From positions 62,001-126,000 of the forward strand of contig CAVSWP010000011.1 in NCBI GenBank assembly GCA_963731665.1: a stretch of DNA of 64,000 nucleotides, read 5' to 3'. Below are positions 49,178-58,148 of the stretch, one piece after another (position 1 is the first letter of the stretch; every line of letters starts with the position of its first letter). Source of the DNA: Chersky-840 sp035604715 (GTDB lineage Bacteria; Actinomycetota; Acidimicrobiia; Acidimicrobiales; UBA8190). Made by a program: the position numbers and the translations under genes. The notes under the pieces are model-generated. The model was not told the origin of the DNA. It was given only the letters and a program-made list of their open reading frames with translations, and searched no databases.

Positions 49178-50410
49178 TCAGCTCTTGGGGATGGCCTTGA
49201 TGTAGCTGAACATGGGCAGGTACATGCTCACGACCATGACTCCCACGCCCGCACCCATGACCACCGTCATGATGGGCTCGAGCATCGAGGTGAGGTTGTT
49301 GACGGTGGTCTCCACCTCGCCGTCGTAGAACTGGCCGACCTTGTGCAGCATCCCGTCCAGGGCACCCGTCTGCTCGCCGACCTCCACCATCTGGGTGAGC
49401 AGGGGCGGGATGACCTCCTCGTGCTCACGCAGGGTGTCGGCCAGCGCACGACCTTCCCGCACCCCCGCCTTGGCATCGAGCAGAGCGTTTCCGACGACCT
49501 GGTTCCCGGCCGTCTCCGAGACGATGTCGAGCGACTCCAAGATGGGTACCCCGGCCTGGATGAGCGACCCCAGGGTGTGCGACAGGCGCGCCAAGGACAC
49601 CTTGTGGATCAGCTGCCCGAAGATCGGGGGCTTGAGCTTGAAGCCGTCCCACTTCAGGCGGCCGTCCGGGGTCTTGATCCAGCGCCGGAGCAGGACGATC
49701 CCGGTCACGAGGATGGCGATGAGCACGACCGACCACAAGCTCAGCACGATCTTCGAGATCCCGATCACGATCAAGGTGGGAAGCGGCAGCTTGGCGTGCA
49801 GCGACGTGAACAGCTTTTGGAACACCGGGACGATGAAGATGAGCAGAGCCAGGAAGATGACGACCATCACGCTCAACACGATGGCCGGGTAGGTCATGGC
49901 CGAACGAACTTTGCGCCGGAGCACCGCCTGCTTCTCGATGGTGGAGGCGAGGTCGAGCAGAACCGAGTCGAGGTGCCCGCCGGCCTCCCCGGCCTGCACC
50001 ATGGTCACGAAGAGGGTATTGAAGACCTTCGGGTATTTGGCACAGGCGGCCGACAGCGACGACCCGCGTTCGACCTCCATCCGGACCTCTCCGAGGGTCC
50101 GGCCCAGCTCCTTGTTCTCCACCTGGCCGGCCAGGATGCCGAGCGAGCGCACGACCGACAGCCCCGAGTCGATCATGGTGGCGAGCTGACGGGTGGCCAC
50201 CGCGATCTCGGTGAGCTTGATGCGGTTCGTGAGCCCCGGGATCGAGATCTCCCGGTGCACGTTGACCCCGCTCTTGGGCGTGACCGCCAGCGGGAGGTAC
50301 CCCATCTCGCGCAGCTTGCTGACGACCAGCGCCAAGCTGTCGCCCTCGAGGGTGCCCTCCACGAGATTTCCCGTGCGGTCCCGTACCTTGTAATCGAATG
50401 TCATCGCCAT
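49178..50410 (-). CDS. pilC: type IV pilus inner-membrane platform protein PilC
   Basis: A 410-residue protein with two T2SF domains (about 72-195 and 275-397) and three transmembrane segments (about 172-195, 222-245, 378-400). Blocks are FVTMVQAGEAGGHLDSVL, TYPAIVL and ALDGMLHKVGQFYDGEVE. It recruits the PilB and PilT motors. It starts 9 bases after pilT. Confidence 0.93.
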   Translation of the reverse strand: MAMTFDYKVRDRTGNLVEGTLEGDSLALVVSKLREMGYLPLAVTPKSGVNVHREISIPGLTNRIKLTEIAVATRQLATMIDSGLSVVRSLGILAGQVENKELGRTLGEVRMEVERGSSLSAACAKYPKVFNTLFVTMVQAGEAGGHLDSVLLDLASTIEKQAVLRRKVRSAMTYPAIVLSVMVVIFLALLIFIVPVFQKLFTSLHAKLPLPTLIVIGISKIVLSLWSVVLIAILVTGIVLLRRWIKTPDGRLKWDGFKLKPPIFGQLIHKVSLARLSHTLGSLIQAGVPILESLDIVSETAGNQVVGNALLDAKAGVREGRALADTLREHEEVIPPLLTQMVEVGEQTGALDGMLHKVGQFYDGEVETTVNNLTSMLEPIMTVVMGAGVGVMVVSMYLPMFSYIKAIPKS

Positions 50411-50419
50411 GTCGGGCTC

Positions 50420-52057
50420 CTACGCGCTCAGGTGGTTGCGGAGGTCTTCCTCGTTGCGGCACCGGTCGAAGGCGACGGCCTCGGTGATCCGCCCCGCCTT
50501 CACCAACTTGGCCAGGCCCTGGTCCATGGTCTGCATGCCGTACTGACCGCCGGTCTGCATCAGCGAGTAGATCTGATGCGTCTTGGCGCTCCGCACGAGG
50601 TTCCGGATGGCCGAGGTGCAGATCATCACCTCGCAGGCCGCCAACCGACCCGTACCGTCGGCGTTGAGCAGCAGCTGCTGGGTGACCACACCCTCGAGCG
50701 ACCCTGCCAACATGGTGCGAACCTGTTCTTGCTGGTTGGTGGGGAACACGTCGATGATCCGGTCGATGGTCTGTGGTGCGTCCTGGGTGTGCAGGGTCCC
50801 GAAGACGAGGTGGCCCGTCTCAGCCGCCGTGAGCGCCATGGAGATGGTCTCGAGGTCACGCATTTCACCGACCAGGATGACGTCGGGGTCCTCGCGCAGC
50901 ACCCGCCGAAGGGCCTCGGAGAACGACATCGTGTCCTGGCCCACCTCGCGCTGGTTCACCATGGCCCGCTTGTGGGTGTGGAGGAACTCGATGGGGTCCT
51001 CCACGGTGACGATGTGCAGAGGCTTGGACCGGTTGATGATGTCGACCAGCGACGCCAGCGTCGTCGACTTCCCCGACCCGGTGGGGCCGGTGACGAGCAC
51101 GAGACCGTGGCGCATGTCGGTGAAGGAGCGGATCGACTCGGGGATGCCCAGCACGTCGAAGGGCGGGATCTCGTGGGGGATGGCACGCAAGGCGGCCGCC
51201 ACGGTTCCCCGCTGCTGGAACACGTTGAGCCGGAACCTTCCCACGTCGACGATGGAGTGAGAGGTGTCGAGCTCTTTCTCGGCCTCGAAACGCTCACGCA
51301 TCGTCTGCGGGAGGATCCCGAAGACCATGTCCCGGATCGTCTCGTTGTCGAGCACCGGGCAGCCCTCGATGGGGCGGATGGCCCCGTGCAACCGGATGCA
51401 GGCCGGCAACCCCGTGGTGACATGGAGGTCGGAGGCGCCGACGCTCACCGCGTACCGTAGGAGGTCGTCGAGGTGCAGCGCGTTCTCGGGGCTCTCGGGC
51501 TCATTGGGGCGCGCCATGAGGCCGCCGCCCTGGCCACCGTTGAGCCCGGCGCCACCGGAAGCCGGTCCCGATCCATTGGTCGGTGCCGGTGGAGACGACG
51601 ACGCCGGAGGCTCGATCGAGTCGAGCAGGCGGGCGATGGCGATCGGGTTGGCGAGAACGGGCACCACCGCGTGCCCGATCAGCACCGACAGCGCTCTCAC
51701 GTCGTCCTCGTCGGGGGGATCCCCGAAGGCCGTGGTCAACTGGTCGCCGTCGAGGCGGTACCCGACCGCCCCGTACTCGCGGCCCACCGTCACCGGCGTC
51801 GCCGCCAGGGCCTGGTCGCTCGGGCGGTCGTTGTCGAGGTCGACCACCGGGAGCCGGGTGAGCTGGGACAGCAGACCCAGGACGACCTCCTGCGAGGTCA
51901 CGTCCCGTGAGATGAGCAGCGCCGGGAAAGACGACCCCCGGTCGGTGGCCTCGTTGAGGACGGGGGCGACGTCGGCATCGGTGGCATATCCATCGGTGAC
52001 GATGGAATGCGCCAGGCGGCGGGCCCATTCGACCCTGGTGTTGGCAGACGGGCTCAT
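50420..52057 (-). CDS. pilT: PilT-type ATPase with N-terminal GspE-N-like extension
   Basis: A 545-residue protein. Residues 1-150 resemble the GspE/PilB N-terminal domain (LISRDVTSQEVVLGLLSQLT, VTVGREYGAVGYRLDGDQLT). A Gly/Pro/Ser linker follows, then a PilT core: GASDLHVTTGLPACIRLHG, Walker A GPTGSGKS (about 324-331), VGEMRDLETISMALTAAETG, and GTLHTQDAPQTIDRIID. PilT drives retraction. At 545 residues it is about 170-200 longer than typical PilT because of the added domain. Its ATG overlaps the pilB stop (ATGA). Confidence 0.9.
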   Translation of the reverse strand: MSPSANTRVEWARRLAHSIVTDGYATDADVAPVLNEATDRGSSFPALLISRDVTSQEVVLGLLSQLTRLPVVDLDNDRPSDQALAATPVTVGREYGAVGYRLDGDQLTTAFGDPPDEDDVRALSVLIGHAVVPVLANPIAIARLLDSIEPPASSSPPAPTNGSGPASGGAGLNGGQGGGLMARPNEPESPENALHLDDLLRYAVSVGASDLHVTTGLPACIRLHGAIRPIEGCPVLDNETIRDMVFGILPQTMRERFEAEKELDTSHSIVDVGRFRLNVFQQRGTVAAALRAIPHEIPPFDVLGIPESIRSFTDMRHGLVLVTGPTGSGKSTTLASLVDIINRSKPLHIVTVEDPIEFLHTHKRAMVNQREVGQDTMSFSEALRRVLREDPDVILVGEMRDLETISMALTAAETGHLVFGTLHTQDAPQTIDRIIDVFPTNQQEQVRTMLAGSLEGVVTQQLLLNADGTGRLAACEVMICTSAIRNLVRSAKTHQIYSLMQTGGQYGMQTMDQGLAKLVKAGRITEAVAFDRCRNEEDLRNHLSA

Positions 52058-54669
52058 GCGACCACCCGCAGCACTTCCTCGAGGGTTGTCTCACCCTCGA
52101 GCGCCTTGCGGATGCCACTGCGCCGCAGGGTCACCATGCCCTGTTCGACTGCAAGCTTGTGGATGTCATCAGCCGTGCCTCCCTCAATGATCAAGCGCTC
52201 AACGTCTTCGGTGACGACGAGGAGCTCGAGGAGCGCTTTGCGTCCCCGGTAACCGGTGTTCGAACATGCCGTACAGCCCACCGCCCGGGACAGCGTGGGC
52301 TTGTCTGTGTCGGCGAAGACCTCTTCGGGCTTCCAGCCCGCCGCCACGATGTCGGCTTCGGTGGCTTCGAAGGGCTCCCGGCAGTGCACGCACAGCCGGC
52401 GGGCCAGGCGCTGGGCCAGGGCCCCGCTGACCGCCGAGGTGACCAGGTAGGGCTCGAGCCCCATCTCCACCAGCCGCATGGGCGTGCTGGCCGAGTCGTT
52501 GGTGTGCAAAGTGGCCAGCACCATGTGGCCGGTGAGGGCAGCCTCGACCGAGATCATGGCCGTCTCGCGGTCACGGATCTCGCCCACCAGGACGATGTCG
52601 GGGTCCGACCGCAGGATCGACCGCAACGCCGACGCGAACGTGAGGCCGGCCTTGACGTTCAACTGGACCTGGTTGATGCCCTTGATGCGCAGCTCCACGG
52701 GGTCCTCGACCGTGATGATGTTCTTCTCGGGGCTGTTGAGGGCGGCGAGGGTGGCATACAGGGTGGTGGTCTTGCCCGACCCGGTCGGGCCCGTCACGAG
52801 GATGGTCCCGTAGGGCCGGCTGTAGAGGTCCTGGTAGATCTCCAGGAGGTCGGGGTCGAAACCGAGGTCCTCGAATCCGAGCACGACGTTGGACTTGTCC
52901 AGGACCCTCATGACGACCTTTTCGCCGTAGATCGTGGGAAGCGTCGCCATGCGGAGGTCGATGGGTCGGTTGCCGACGGTGAGCGAGATCCGGCCGTCCT
53001 GGGGGAGCCGGCGCTCGGCGATGTTGATGTCGGCCATCACCTTGAGACGGGTGGTGACCGCCGATGCGATGGCGCGCGGCGCGGTGGAGATGTCGTGCAG
53101 GACACCGTCGATCCGGTAGCGGATCCGGAGGTTCTCCGCCGTGGGCTCGACGTGGATGTCCGAGGCCCTCTCGTTGAGGGCCTGGAGCACGAGGAGGTTC
53201 ACGTAGCGCACGATGGGGGCGTCGTCGACGACGGCCTGGATGTTGCCGAGGTCTTCGTCGAGGTCCTCGAAGTCCGACGCCGCCGCCGTGGCGACCTCGG
53301 TGGCGTCACCACCCTGGTGGTACGCCTTGTCGATGAAGGCGCTGATCTGCGAGCGGGTGGCGACCACGGTGACGAAGTTGCGACCGATGATGGTGCGCAG
53401 GTCGTCCATGGCGAACACGTCGGTGGGGTTGGAGGCCGCCACCACAGGCACGTTGTCGCGCAGGGTGATGACGAGGACGTTGTGATGGCGGGCCGTCGCC
53501 TCGGGAAGGTGGTAGGCGGCGGCGAAGTCGACACTCTGCATGTCGAGGTCGACGAATTCCAGTCCCATCTCCTGCGCCATTCCCCACATGAGGTCGGCCT
53601 CGGTGACGAGACCTCGCAGGGTCAGGATCCGGGCGATGGCCTGCCCCGTCCGCTGGCGCTCTTCGAGGACCGACTCCATGTCCTCGAGGGTGACGCGCTC
53701 GCCCTCGACGAGGACGCGCGCCAAGGGGGGGAACCCAGCCAGCCCCTCGGGGACCTCGTCGGTGGTCGCGGTGTCGCTGTTGTGCTCGAACTCTCCGACC
53801 ACCTCGTCGACCAGGTCGGCCGCCAAGACGACATCGGCCACCTCGACGGCGGGGGCTTTCGGTGCGACCACTTCGCCCGACGCGTCGACCTCGGGTACCG
53901 CAGAAGGGTCGACGACATTGGCCCCGAGCTCGTCGGAGACGGTCTCGGTGTTGCGGCTCACACCCAGCGACGTGTCGATCGCCTCGAGCGCGGCGGCCAG
54001 CACGTCTTCGGGTCGCTCGCTTCGCTCGTCGCCGGCCGTCGACGCCGGGGTCGGGACGATCACCGTCGGGCCCGAAGCTGCGGACGCGTCGTGCTCCTCG
54101 GAGTCGGTGGGCTTCTCGGATGTCGTCAGTGGCGCCAGGGGTGGGAGGGTCGGCAGAGGAGCTGCGGGAGGTGGCGGGGGCGGCGGTGTCGACAACTTCG
54201 ATTCGGGCACGCCGCTGGTCGGTGCCGGAGGCGCCGGAGGTGCTGGCGCGGCACCTTTGCCGTTGGCCGTCTCGGTCGCGGTGCTGGCTGGGCTCGGGGA
54301 GATCACCGCCGAGGTGGCCATCGCGCCAGATGCGGCCTTACGCTTGGCGGCGCCTTTGACGTCCTCCCCGTAGAGGCGGGACAGACAGGCGTCGATCTGG
54401 TCGTCACTGGCCACCACCGCCACGAACTCACGGCCGATGACGGCGCGCAGGTCGTCCATGGCGACGACGTCGGCCGGATTCGACATCGCCACGACAGGGG
54501 CGCCGAACTTGCGACCGATGGCCACGACATGGTGTTTGCGGGCCACCGCCACGGGGATCACCGAGGACGCGCTGGCATCCACGTTGAACCGCTCGAGATC
54601 GACGAACTCCAGGTGGTGTTCGTCCGCGAGCATCCGAACGGCATCCACGTTGCTCATGCTTTGATGCAT
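52054..54669 (-). CDS. pilB: type IV pilus extension ATPase PilB with duplicated N-terminal domain
   Basis: An 871-residue protein. Two similar N-terminal MshEN-like domains occur: at about 5-100 (LEFVDLERFNVD, VVAMSNPADVVAMDDLRAVI) and at about 330-470 (LEFVDLDMQSVD, VVAASNPTDVFAMDDLRTII). A long Pro/Ala/Asp-rich linker joins them. The ATPase core has Walker A GPTGSGKT (about 627-634), GEIRDRETA, a HTNDSASTPMRL segment and a tetracysteine zinc site (LCVHC, CTACSNTG). MshEN domains can bind c-di-GMP, fitting the two GGDEF-EAL proteins in the window (inference). ATG 54669 is used; ATG 54657 is possible. Confidence 0.9.
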   Translation of the reverse strand: MHQSMSNVDAVRMLADEHHLEFVDLERFNVDASASSVIPVAVARKHHVVAIGRKFGAPVVAMSNPADVVAMDDLRAVIGREFVAVVASDDQIDACLSRLYGEDVKGAAKRKAASGAMATSAVISPSPASTATETANGKGAAPAPPAPPAPTSGVPESKLSTPPPPPPPAAPLPTLPPLAPLTTSEKPTDSEEHDASAASGPTVIVPTPASTAGDERSERPEDVLAAALEAIDTSLGVSRNTETVSDELGANVVDPSAVPEVDASGEVVAPKAPAVEVADVVLAADLVDEVVGEFEHNSDTATTDEVPEGLAGFPPLARVLVEGERVTLEDMESVLEERQRTGQAIARILTLRGLVTEADLMWGMAQEMGLEFVDLDMQSVDFAAAYHLPEATARHHNVLVITLRDNVPVVAASNPTDVFAMDDLRTIIGRNFVTVVATRSQISAFIDKAYHQGGDATEVATAAASDFEDLDEDLGNIQAVVDDAPIVRYVNLLVLQALNERASDIHVEPTAENLRIRYRIDGVLHDISTAPRAIASAVTTRLKVMADINIAERRLPQDGRISLTVGNRPIDLRMATLPTIYGEKVVMRVLDKSNVVLGFEDLGFDPDLLEIYQDLYSRPYGTILVTGPTGSGKTTTLYATLAALNSPEKNIITVEDPVELRIKGINQVQLNVKAGLTFASALRSILRSDPDIVLVGEIRDRETAMISVEAALTGHMVLATLHTNDSASTPMRLVEMGLEPYLVTSAVSGALAQRLARRLCVHCREPFEATEADIVAAGWKPEEVFADTDKPTLSRAVGCTACSNTGYRGRKALLELLVVTEDVERLIIEGGTADDIHKLAVEQGMVTLRRSGIRKALEGETTLEEVLRVVA

Positions 54670-54815
54670 CGGCACGTAACGAGCCGGGATTGAACGTCCT
54701 GGGTGGCCGCCGGGCCCCCACCGTGCGCAGGCGGCGCTCGGAGGCCACCGTGCTAGCGTGACCGCCTTGTGAATGAGCGGGAACCTGGTGGCCTTTTCCC
54801 TGCTCAGAGGCACAG
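54670..54815. promoter_or_regulatory. divergent region between pilB and the prepilin-peptidase-like gene
   Basis: These 146 bases must carry the promoters of both directions. Rightward, TAGCGT (about 54753-54758) is a possible -10. No convincing -35 or operator is visible. Confidence 0.3.
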
Positions 54816-55631
54816 TTGCTAGTCCTGGCCCCAGGGTTGGCCGCCGCCGGGGGCGCCCGTGTGTCGGTCACCGTGGTAGCGGCTGTGGCCGGGCTGGTGA
54901 TCGGATCTTTTCTGAACGTGGTGGTCTACCGGGTCCCCCGGGGCCTGTCGGTGGTCGCTCCCGGATCGTTCTGTCCGGCGTGCGGCACGCCCATCCGACC
55001 CTGGGACAACGTGCCCGTGGTCTCGTGGCTGGCCCTGCGGGCCCGGTGCCGGAACTGCGCCGAGCCCATATCGGCCCGCTACCCCGTGGTCGAGGCGGTC
55101 ACGGGCTCGGTGTTCGCTGCCGTGGCCTGGCTCCTCGGCGCCCATTGGGCCGTCCCCGGGATGTGCGTGCTGGCTGCCACCACCCTGGCCCTGGCGGCCA
55201 TCGAGCTCGACGGCCAGCGGTCACCGGCCAGCGTCTCGCTCATCGGCACCGGCTTGGGGGCGGTCTTGGCCGGAGTGGCCGCCGCGCTCGATCGGCGCTG
55301 GTGGCATCTCGGGGACATGCTCATCGGGATCGCCGTGGCGGTCATCGTCGTCGGCGCCAGCACGATGTGGGCCCGACGGCGCACCGTCCGATTGGCATCG
55401 TTGTGGGCCCTGGTGCCCGCCGGCGCCGTCATGGGGTGGACGGGATCCTCGGGGGCCGGTGTGGGCGTGTTGACATCGGCCGCCGTCCTGGTGGTGCTGT
55501 CCGCCGTCCGCGGCGCGCGCCCGTCTCTCCCGGACTCGCCTCGAGGCAGCGCCGTCGCCCTGGCCGCCGCGGCGGGAAGCACGGCGGCGTTGATCGCCGC
55601 GTTTGTGGCGGGAACCTCGATCGGGACCTGA
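54816..55631 (+). CDS. prepilin peptidase-like protein with altered catalytic Asp site
   Basis: A 271-residue membrane protein. The N-terminal block SFLNVVVYRVPRGLSVVAPG and the tetracysteine FCPACG ... CRNC are those of PilD-type A24 peptidases. The first catalytic Asp normally lies in a IDL-x6-PD motif; here it is IELDGQRSPA, Glu for Asp. The GxGD motif is HLGDML, with the Asp kept but the Gly and Lys lost. It may be inactive or specialised, or another peptidase elsewhere may process PilA. TTG 54816 has AGAGG upstream; GTG 54861 is an alternative. Confidence 0.75.
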   Translation: MLVLAPGLAAAGGARVSVTVVAAVAGLVIGSFLNVVVYRVPRGLSVVAPGSFCPACGTPIRPWDNVPVVSWLALRARCRNCAEPISARYPVVEAVTGSVFAAVAWLLGAHWAVPGMCVLAATTLALAAIELDGQRSPASVSLIGTGLGAVLAGVAAALDRRWWHLGDMLIGIAVAVIVVGASTMWARRRTVRLASLWALVPAGAVMGWTGSSGAGVGVLTSAAVLVVLSAVRGARPSLPDSPRGSAVALAAAAGSTAALIAAFVAGTSIGT

Positions 55632-55643
55632 CGGCGTCAGCGG

Positions 55644-56759
55644 TCAGGAGGCGGCCGCGACGAATCCCCGCCCGGTGGACACGATCCCCATGCGCTCCAG
55701 CCTGACCTTCAGGTCGTGGGGGTTCGATGCGGCGTTCATGGCCTCGCGCAGGTCGATCACCTCGTCGCGCAGCAACTCGGCCAAGGACTGGTCAAAGGTC
55801 TGCATCCCGTAGTACTCGCCCTCGGCCATGATCTCGTCGATATCCGAGGTCTGGAGAGGGTCGAGGATGGCCTGTTGGATACGTCCGTTGACCACCATGA
55901 TCTCGAGTGCCGGCACGCGGCCTTTGCCGTCAGCGCGCGGAATCAGCCGCTGGCAGATGGTCCCCGTGAGCGCTCCGGCAAGGCTCACCCGCACCTGGCC
56001 CTGCTGATGGGGTGGGAAGAAGTCGACGATCCGGTTGACCGTCTCGGTGGCCGTCGTGGTGTGGAGCGTGGAGAACACCAAGTGGCCCGTCTCCGCCGCC
56101 GTGAGCGCGGTGTGGACGGTCTCGGGGTCGCGCATCTCGCCCACCAGGATCACGTCGGGGTCCTGGCGGAGGATGGTGCGCATGGCCGCACTGAAGCTGT
56201 CGGTGTCGAAGCCCACCTCGCGCTGGTCGATGGCGGCCAGGTCGTCCTTGTGGAGGTACTCGATCGGGTCCTCGATGGTGATCACGTGACACGAGCGCAC
56301 GTGGTTGATGTGGTCCACCATGGCCGCCAACGTCGTCGTCTTGCCCGAGCCGGTGGGCCCCGTCACCAGGACCAAGCCACGGTGGTGCTCACTCAGTCGG
56401 CGCACGACATCGGGCAGGCGGAGGTCTTCGAACGTCGACGCCGTCGTCCGGACCCGGCGCATGGCCAGGGCCACCGACGAGCGCTGGAAGAAGGCGTTGG
56501 TGCGGAACCGCCCGAGCCCCGGAACGCTGTAGGCGAAGTCGGCCTCGCGGTTCTCCTCGAAGACATCCCAGATCTTGGCGGGCATGATCGCCTGGGCCAG
56601 GGCCAGGGTGTCCTCGGCGGTGAACTCGGGCTCGTCGTCGAGTGTGCGCAGGAGCCCGTCCACACGGACGCGCGGGCACGCGCCCGCCTTGATGTGCATG
56701 TCCGAGCCGTCGAGGTCGGCGAGGATGTGGAGCAGTCGGTCGAGGTCGTCGCTATTCAT
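55644..56759 (-). CDS. PilT-type retraction ATPase (second copy)
   Basis: A 371-residue protein of normal PilT length. SDMHIKAGACPRVRVDGLL, Walker A GPTGSGKT (about 134-141), ITIEDPIEYLHKDDLAAIDQ, VGEMRDPETVHTALTAAETG and FSTLHTTTATETVNRIVDFF are all standard. It is separate from the pil operon and convergent with the prepilin-peptidase-like gene. TAAACT lies 9 bases before the ATG on the minus strand. The two PilTs may power different pili or divide the work. Confidence 0.92.
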   Translation of the reverse strand: MNSDDLDRLLHILADLDGSDMHIKAGACPRVRVDGLLRTLDDEPEFTAEDTLALAQAIMPAKIWDVFEENREADFAYSVPGLGRFRTNAFFQRSSVALAMRRVRTTASTFEDLRLPDVVRRLSEHHRGLVLVTGPTGSGKTTTLAAMVDHINHVRSCHVITIEDPIEYLHKDDLAAIDQREVGFDTDSFSAAMRTILRQDPDVILVGEMRDPETVHTALTAAETGHLVFSTLHTTTATETVNRIVDFFPPHQQGQVRVSLAGALTGTICQRLIPRADGKGRVPALEIMVVNGRIQQAILDPLQTSDIDEIMAEGEYYGMQTFDQSLAELLRDEVIDLREAMNAASNPHDLKVRLERMGIVSTGRGFVAAAS

Positions 56760-56905
56760 GAAGGCCTCAGTTTAAGCGACCCTCCTCGCTACTCCAACTG
56801 TTTTCGTGGTGATTTCGGCGCTCCTTGTGGTAAAAATTCCCTCCGGCGGCGTGGGATATGGGACTTGCGACCCAGGGGCGCCCCATCGGGCCCCGGCTCG
56901 GGTCG

Positions 56906-56934
56906 TTGACCGCAGACGGTGCACGCGTCATGGT
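56906..56934 (+). promoter_or_regulatory. candidate promoter upstream of the 56952 gene
   Basis: TTGACC (56906-56911) and CATGGT (56929-56934) are 17 bases apart; the start codon follows 17 bases later with GAGGG as ribosome site. Confidence 0.4.
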
Positions 56935-56951
56935 CATGGCGAGGGAATCTG

Positions 56952-57494
56952 ATGCCGAAGACCAGAAGACGCAGGGCGACGCCAGTGCCGGAGATACCAG
57001 TGCCGGAGATAACAGAGAACCAGGTGCCGTCCCCTGAAGCCACGGCGGCGAGAAGTGGTCCTCTTGTCCTGTCCGACGTCTATCTCCTCACGGCCGAGAG
57101 CCAGGGCGAGGTCGCCGTACCAGGGTTGACGGTCCAGCTCGACGGGGCAGGATTGACGGTGCGCAAGCCCGATGGGGCCGTCGGCGCCGTGCTGGCCTGG
57201 ACCGAGGTGTCGGCTGTGGTGACCAGCGGGCGTATGCGCACGCCGGCCGGGAACCAAGGTGTCGTCGTCGAGGCGGTCACGCCCTCGCGGACGCATCGGT
57301 TCGTGGTCCCGAGCGACAATCCCGAGGGGCTCGAATACGAGATCGGCCAACTCGCCGGGGCGGTCGCGGTCGGGTCGGGCTCATCTCCAGGGGTCCAAAA
57401 GCGATCCCGAGTGCTGCTGGGGGCGCTCCTCGTCATTATCGTGGCCGGTATCGCGCTCGCTGTACTGGTGGCGACCGGGACAGTGACATTCTGA
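56952..57494 (+). CDS. hypothetical protein with C-terminal transmembrane anchor
   Basis: A 180-residue protein. A basic start (PKTRRRR), a short PVPEI repeat encoded by a tandem 15-base duplication, a beta-rich middle (about 40-135; LTVQLDGAGLTVRKPDG, AVLAWTEVSAVV, like a PH-type fold) and a final helix (about 150-175, LLGALLVIIVAGIALAVLV). It is tail-anchored with the body in the cytoplasm. ATG 56952 has GAGGGAA upstream; an ATG 33 bases earlier is less likely. Confidence 0.6.
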   Translation: MPKTRRRRATPVPEIPVPEITENQVPSPEATAARSGPLVLSDVYLLTAESQGEVAVPGLTVQLDGAGLTVRKPDGAVGAVLAWTEVSAVVTSGRMRTPAGNQGVVVEAVTPSRTHRFVVPSDNPEGLEYEIGQLAGAVAVGSGSSPGVQKRSRVLLGALLVIIVAGIALAVLVATGTVTF

Positions 57495-57594
57495 GACGGT
57501 TGGTGGCCCGACGAAGCGTGGCGGACCAGTCACCCACCAGCGATCGTCACACAATCGCAATATGGTTGAGGCTTGATCGTCGCGTTTTCGGGCG

Positions 57595-57903
57595 ATGATC
57601 CACGACATGGAACCGCTCGTCCTGGAGTCCTGCCACAGCACCTGGCTCTTCGATACCGAACGGATGCGCTTCCGGCGCGTCTTGAAGGGCCTGGACCTCG
57701 ACAGCCACCCGGCGTCCACCGGATGGCGCCCCTACTTCGGGCTCGACATCGACCCGGTGTCGGAGTCCTTCGTGGTGCTGCTCAACCCGGAGGGCACGCG
57801 TTTGCTCAGATCGTGGCGCCACGTCGACCACTGCACCCAGTGCGGGGGCGAGGCGACAGGTGAGTTGTCCCTCGACGACCTCCGGAGCGCGGCCCGGGCC
57901 TGA
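57595..57903 (+). CDS. hypothetical protein (102 aa)
   Basis: A small soluble protein with STWLFDTERMRFRRVLKG near the start and HVDHCTQCGGEATGEL near the end, the latter a half zinc ribbon. It starts at ATG 57595 or 57607; no clear ribosome site. Not recognised. Its codon and charge pattern is more protein-like than the overlapping TTG frame at 57573. Confidence 0.55.
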   Translation: MIHDMEPLVLESCHSTWLFDTERMRFRRVLKGLDLDSHPASTGWRPYFGLDIDPVSESFVVLLNPEGTRLLRSWRHVDHCTQCGGEATGELSLDDLRSAARA

Positions 57904-58148
57904 CCCCGGCCCGACCTCGAGTCGGCCCCCCGCCCACGTGGCCGCAGCGCCACACCTCGGTAGCGGAGCCCGAGGGAGCCCGAGCCGAGCCTGAATTCGA
58001 CTTTCCGCTTGGTGGTCGGCTGACTACGCTTCGCCCTGGTCTTGTTGGCCATCGGGCAGGTCCGCCGGAGGCGGTCGGGCGCGCAGTTCTGTGACCTCGA
58101 CGTCGCCGGCCGAGGGCTGCTGGGGTCACGAGGGGGAAGAGCCCGGGC

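Noticed and set aside
44636..56759. A type II secretion system instead of a type IV pilus
   Set aside because: PilM, PilN, PilO and two PilT retraction ATPases are present, and no secretin or pseudopilin set is seen, so a pilus is the better reading.
57573..57863. A TTG-started frame seven bases after a TATGGT box
   Set aside because: Its protein is Arg/Pro/His-rich and shadow-like; the overlapping frame at 57595 is far more protein-like.
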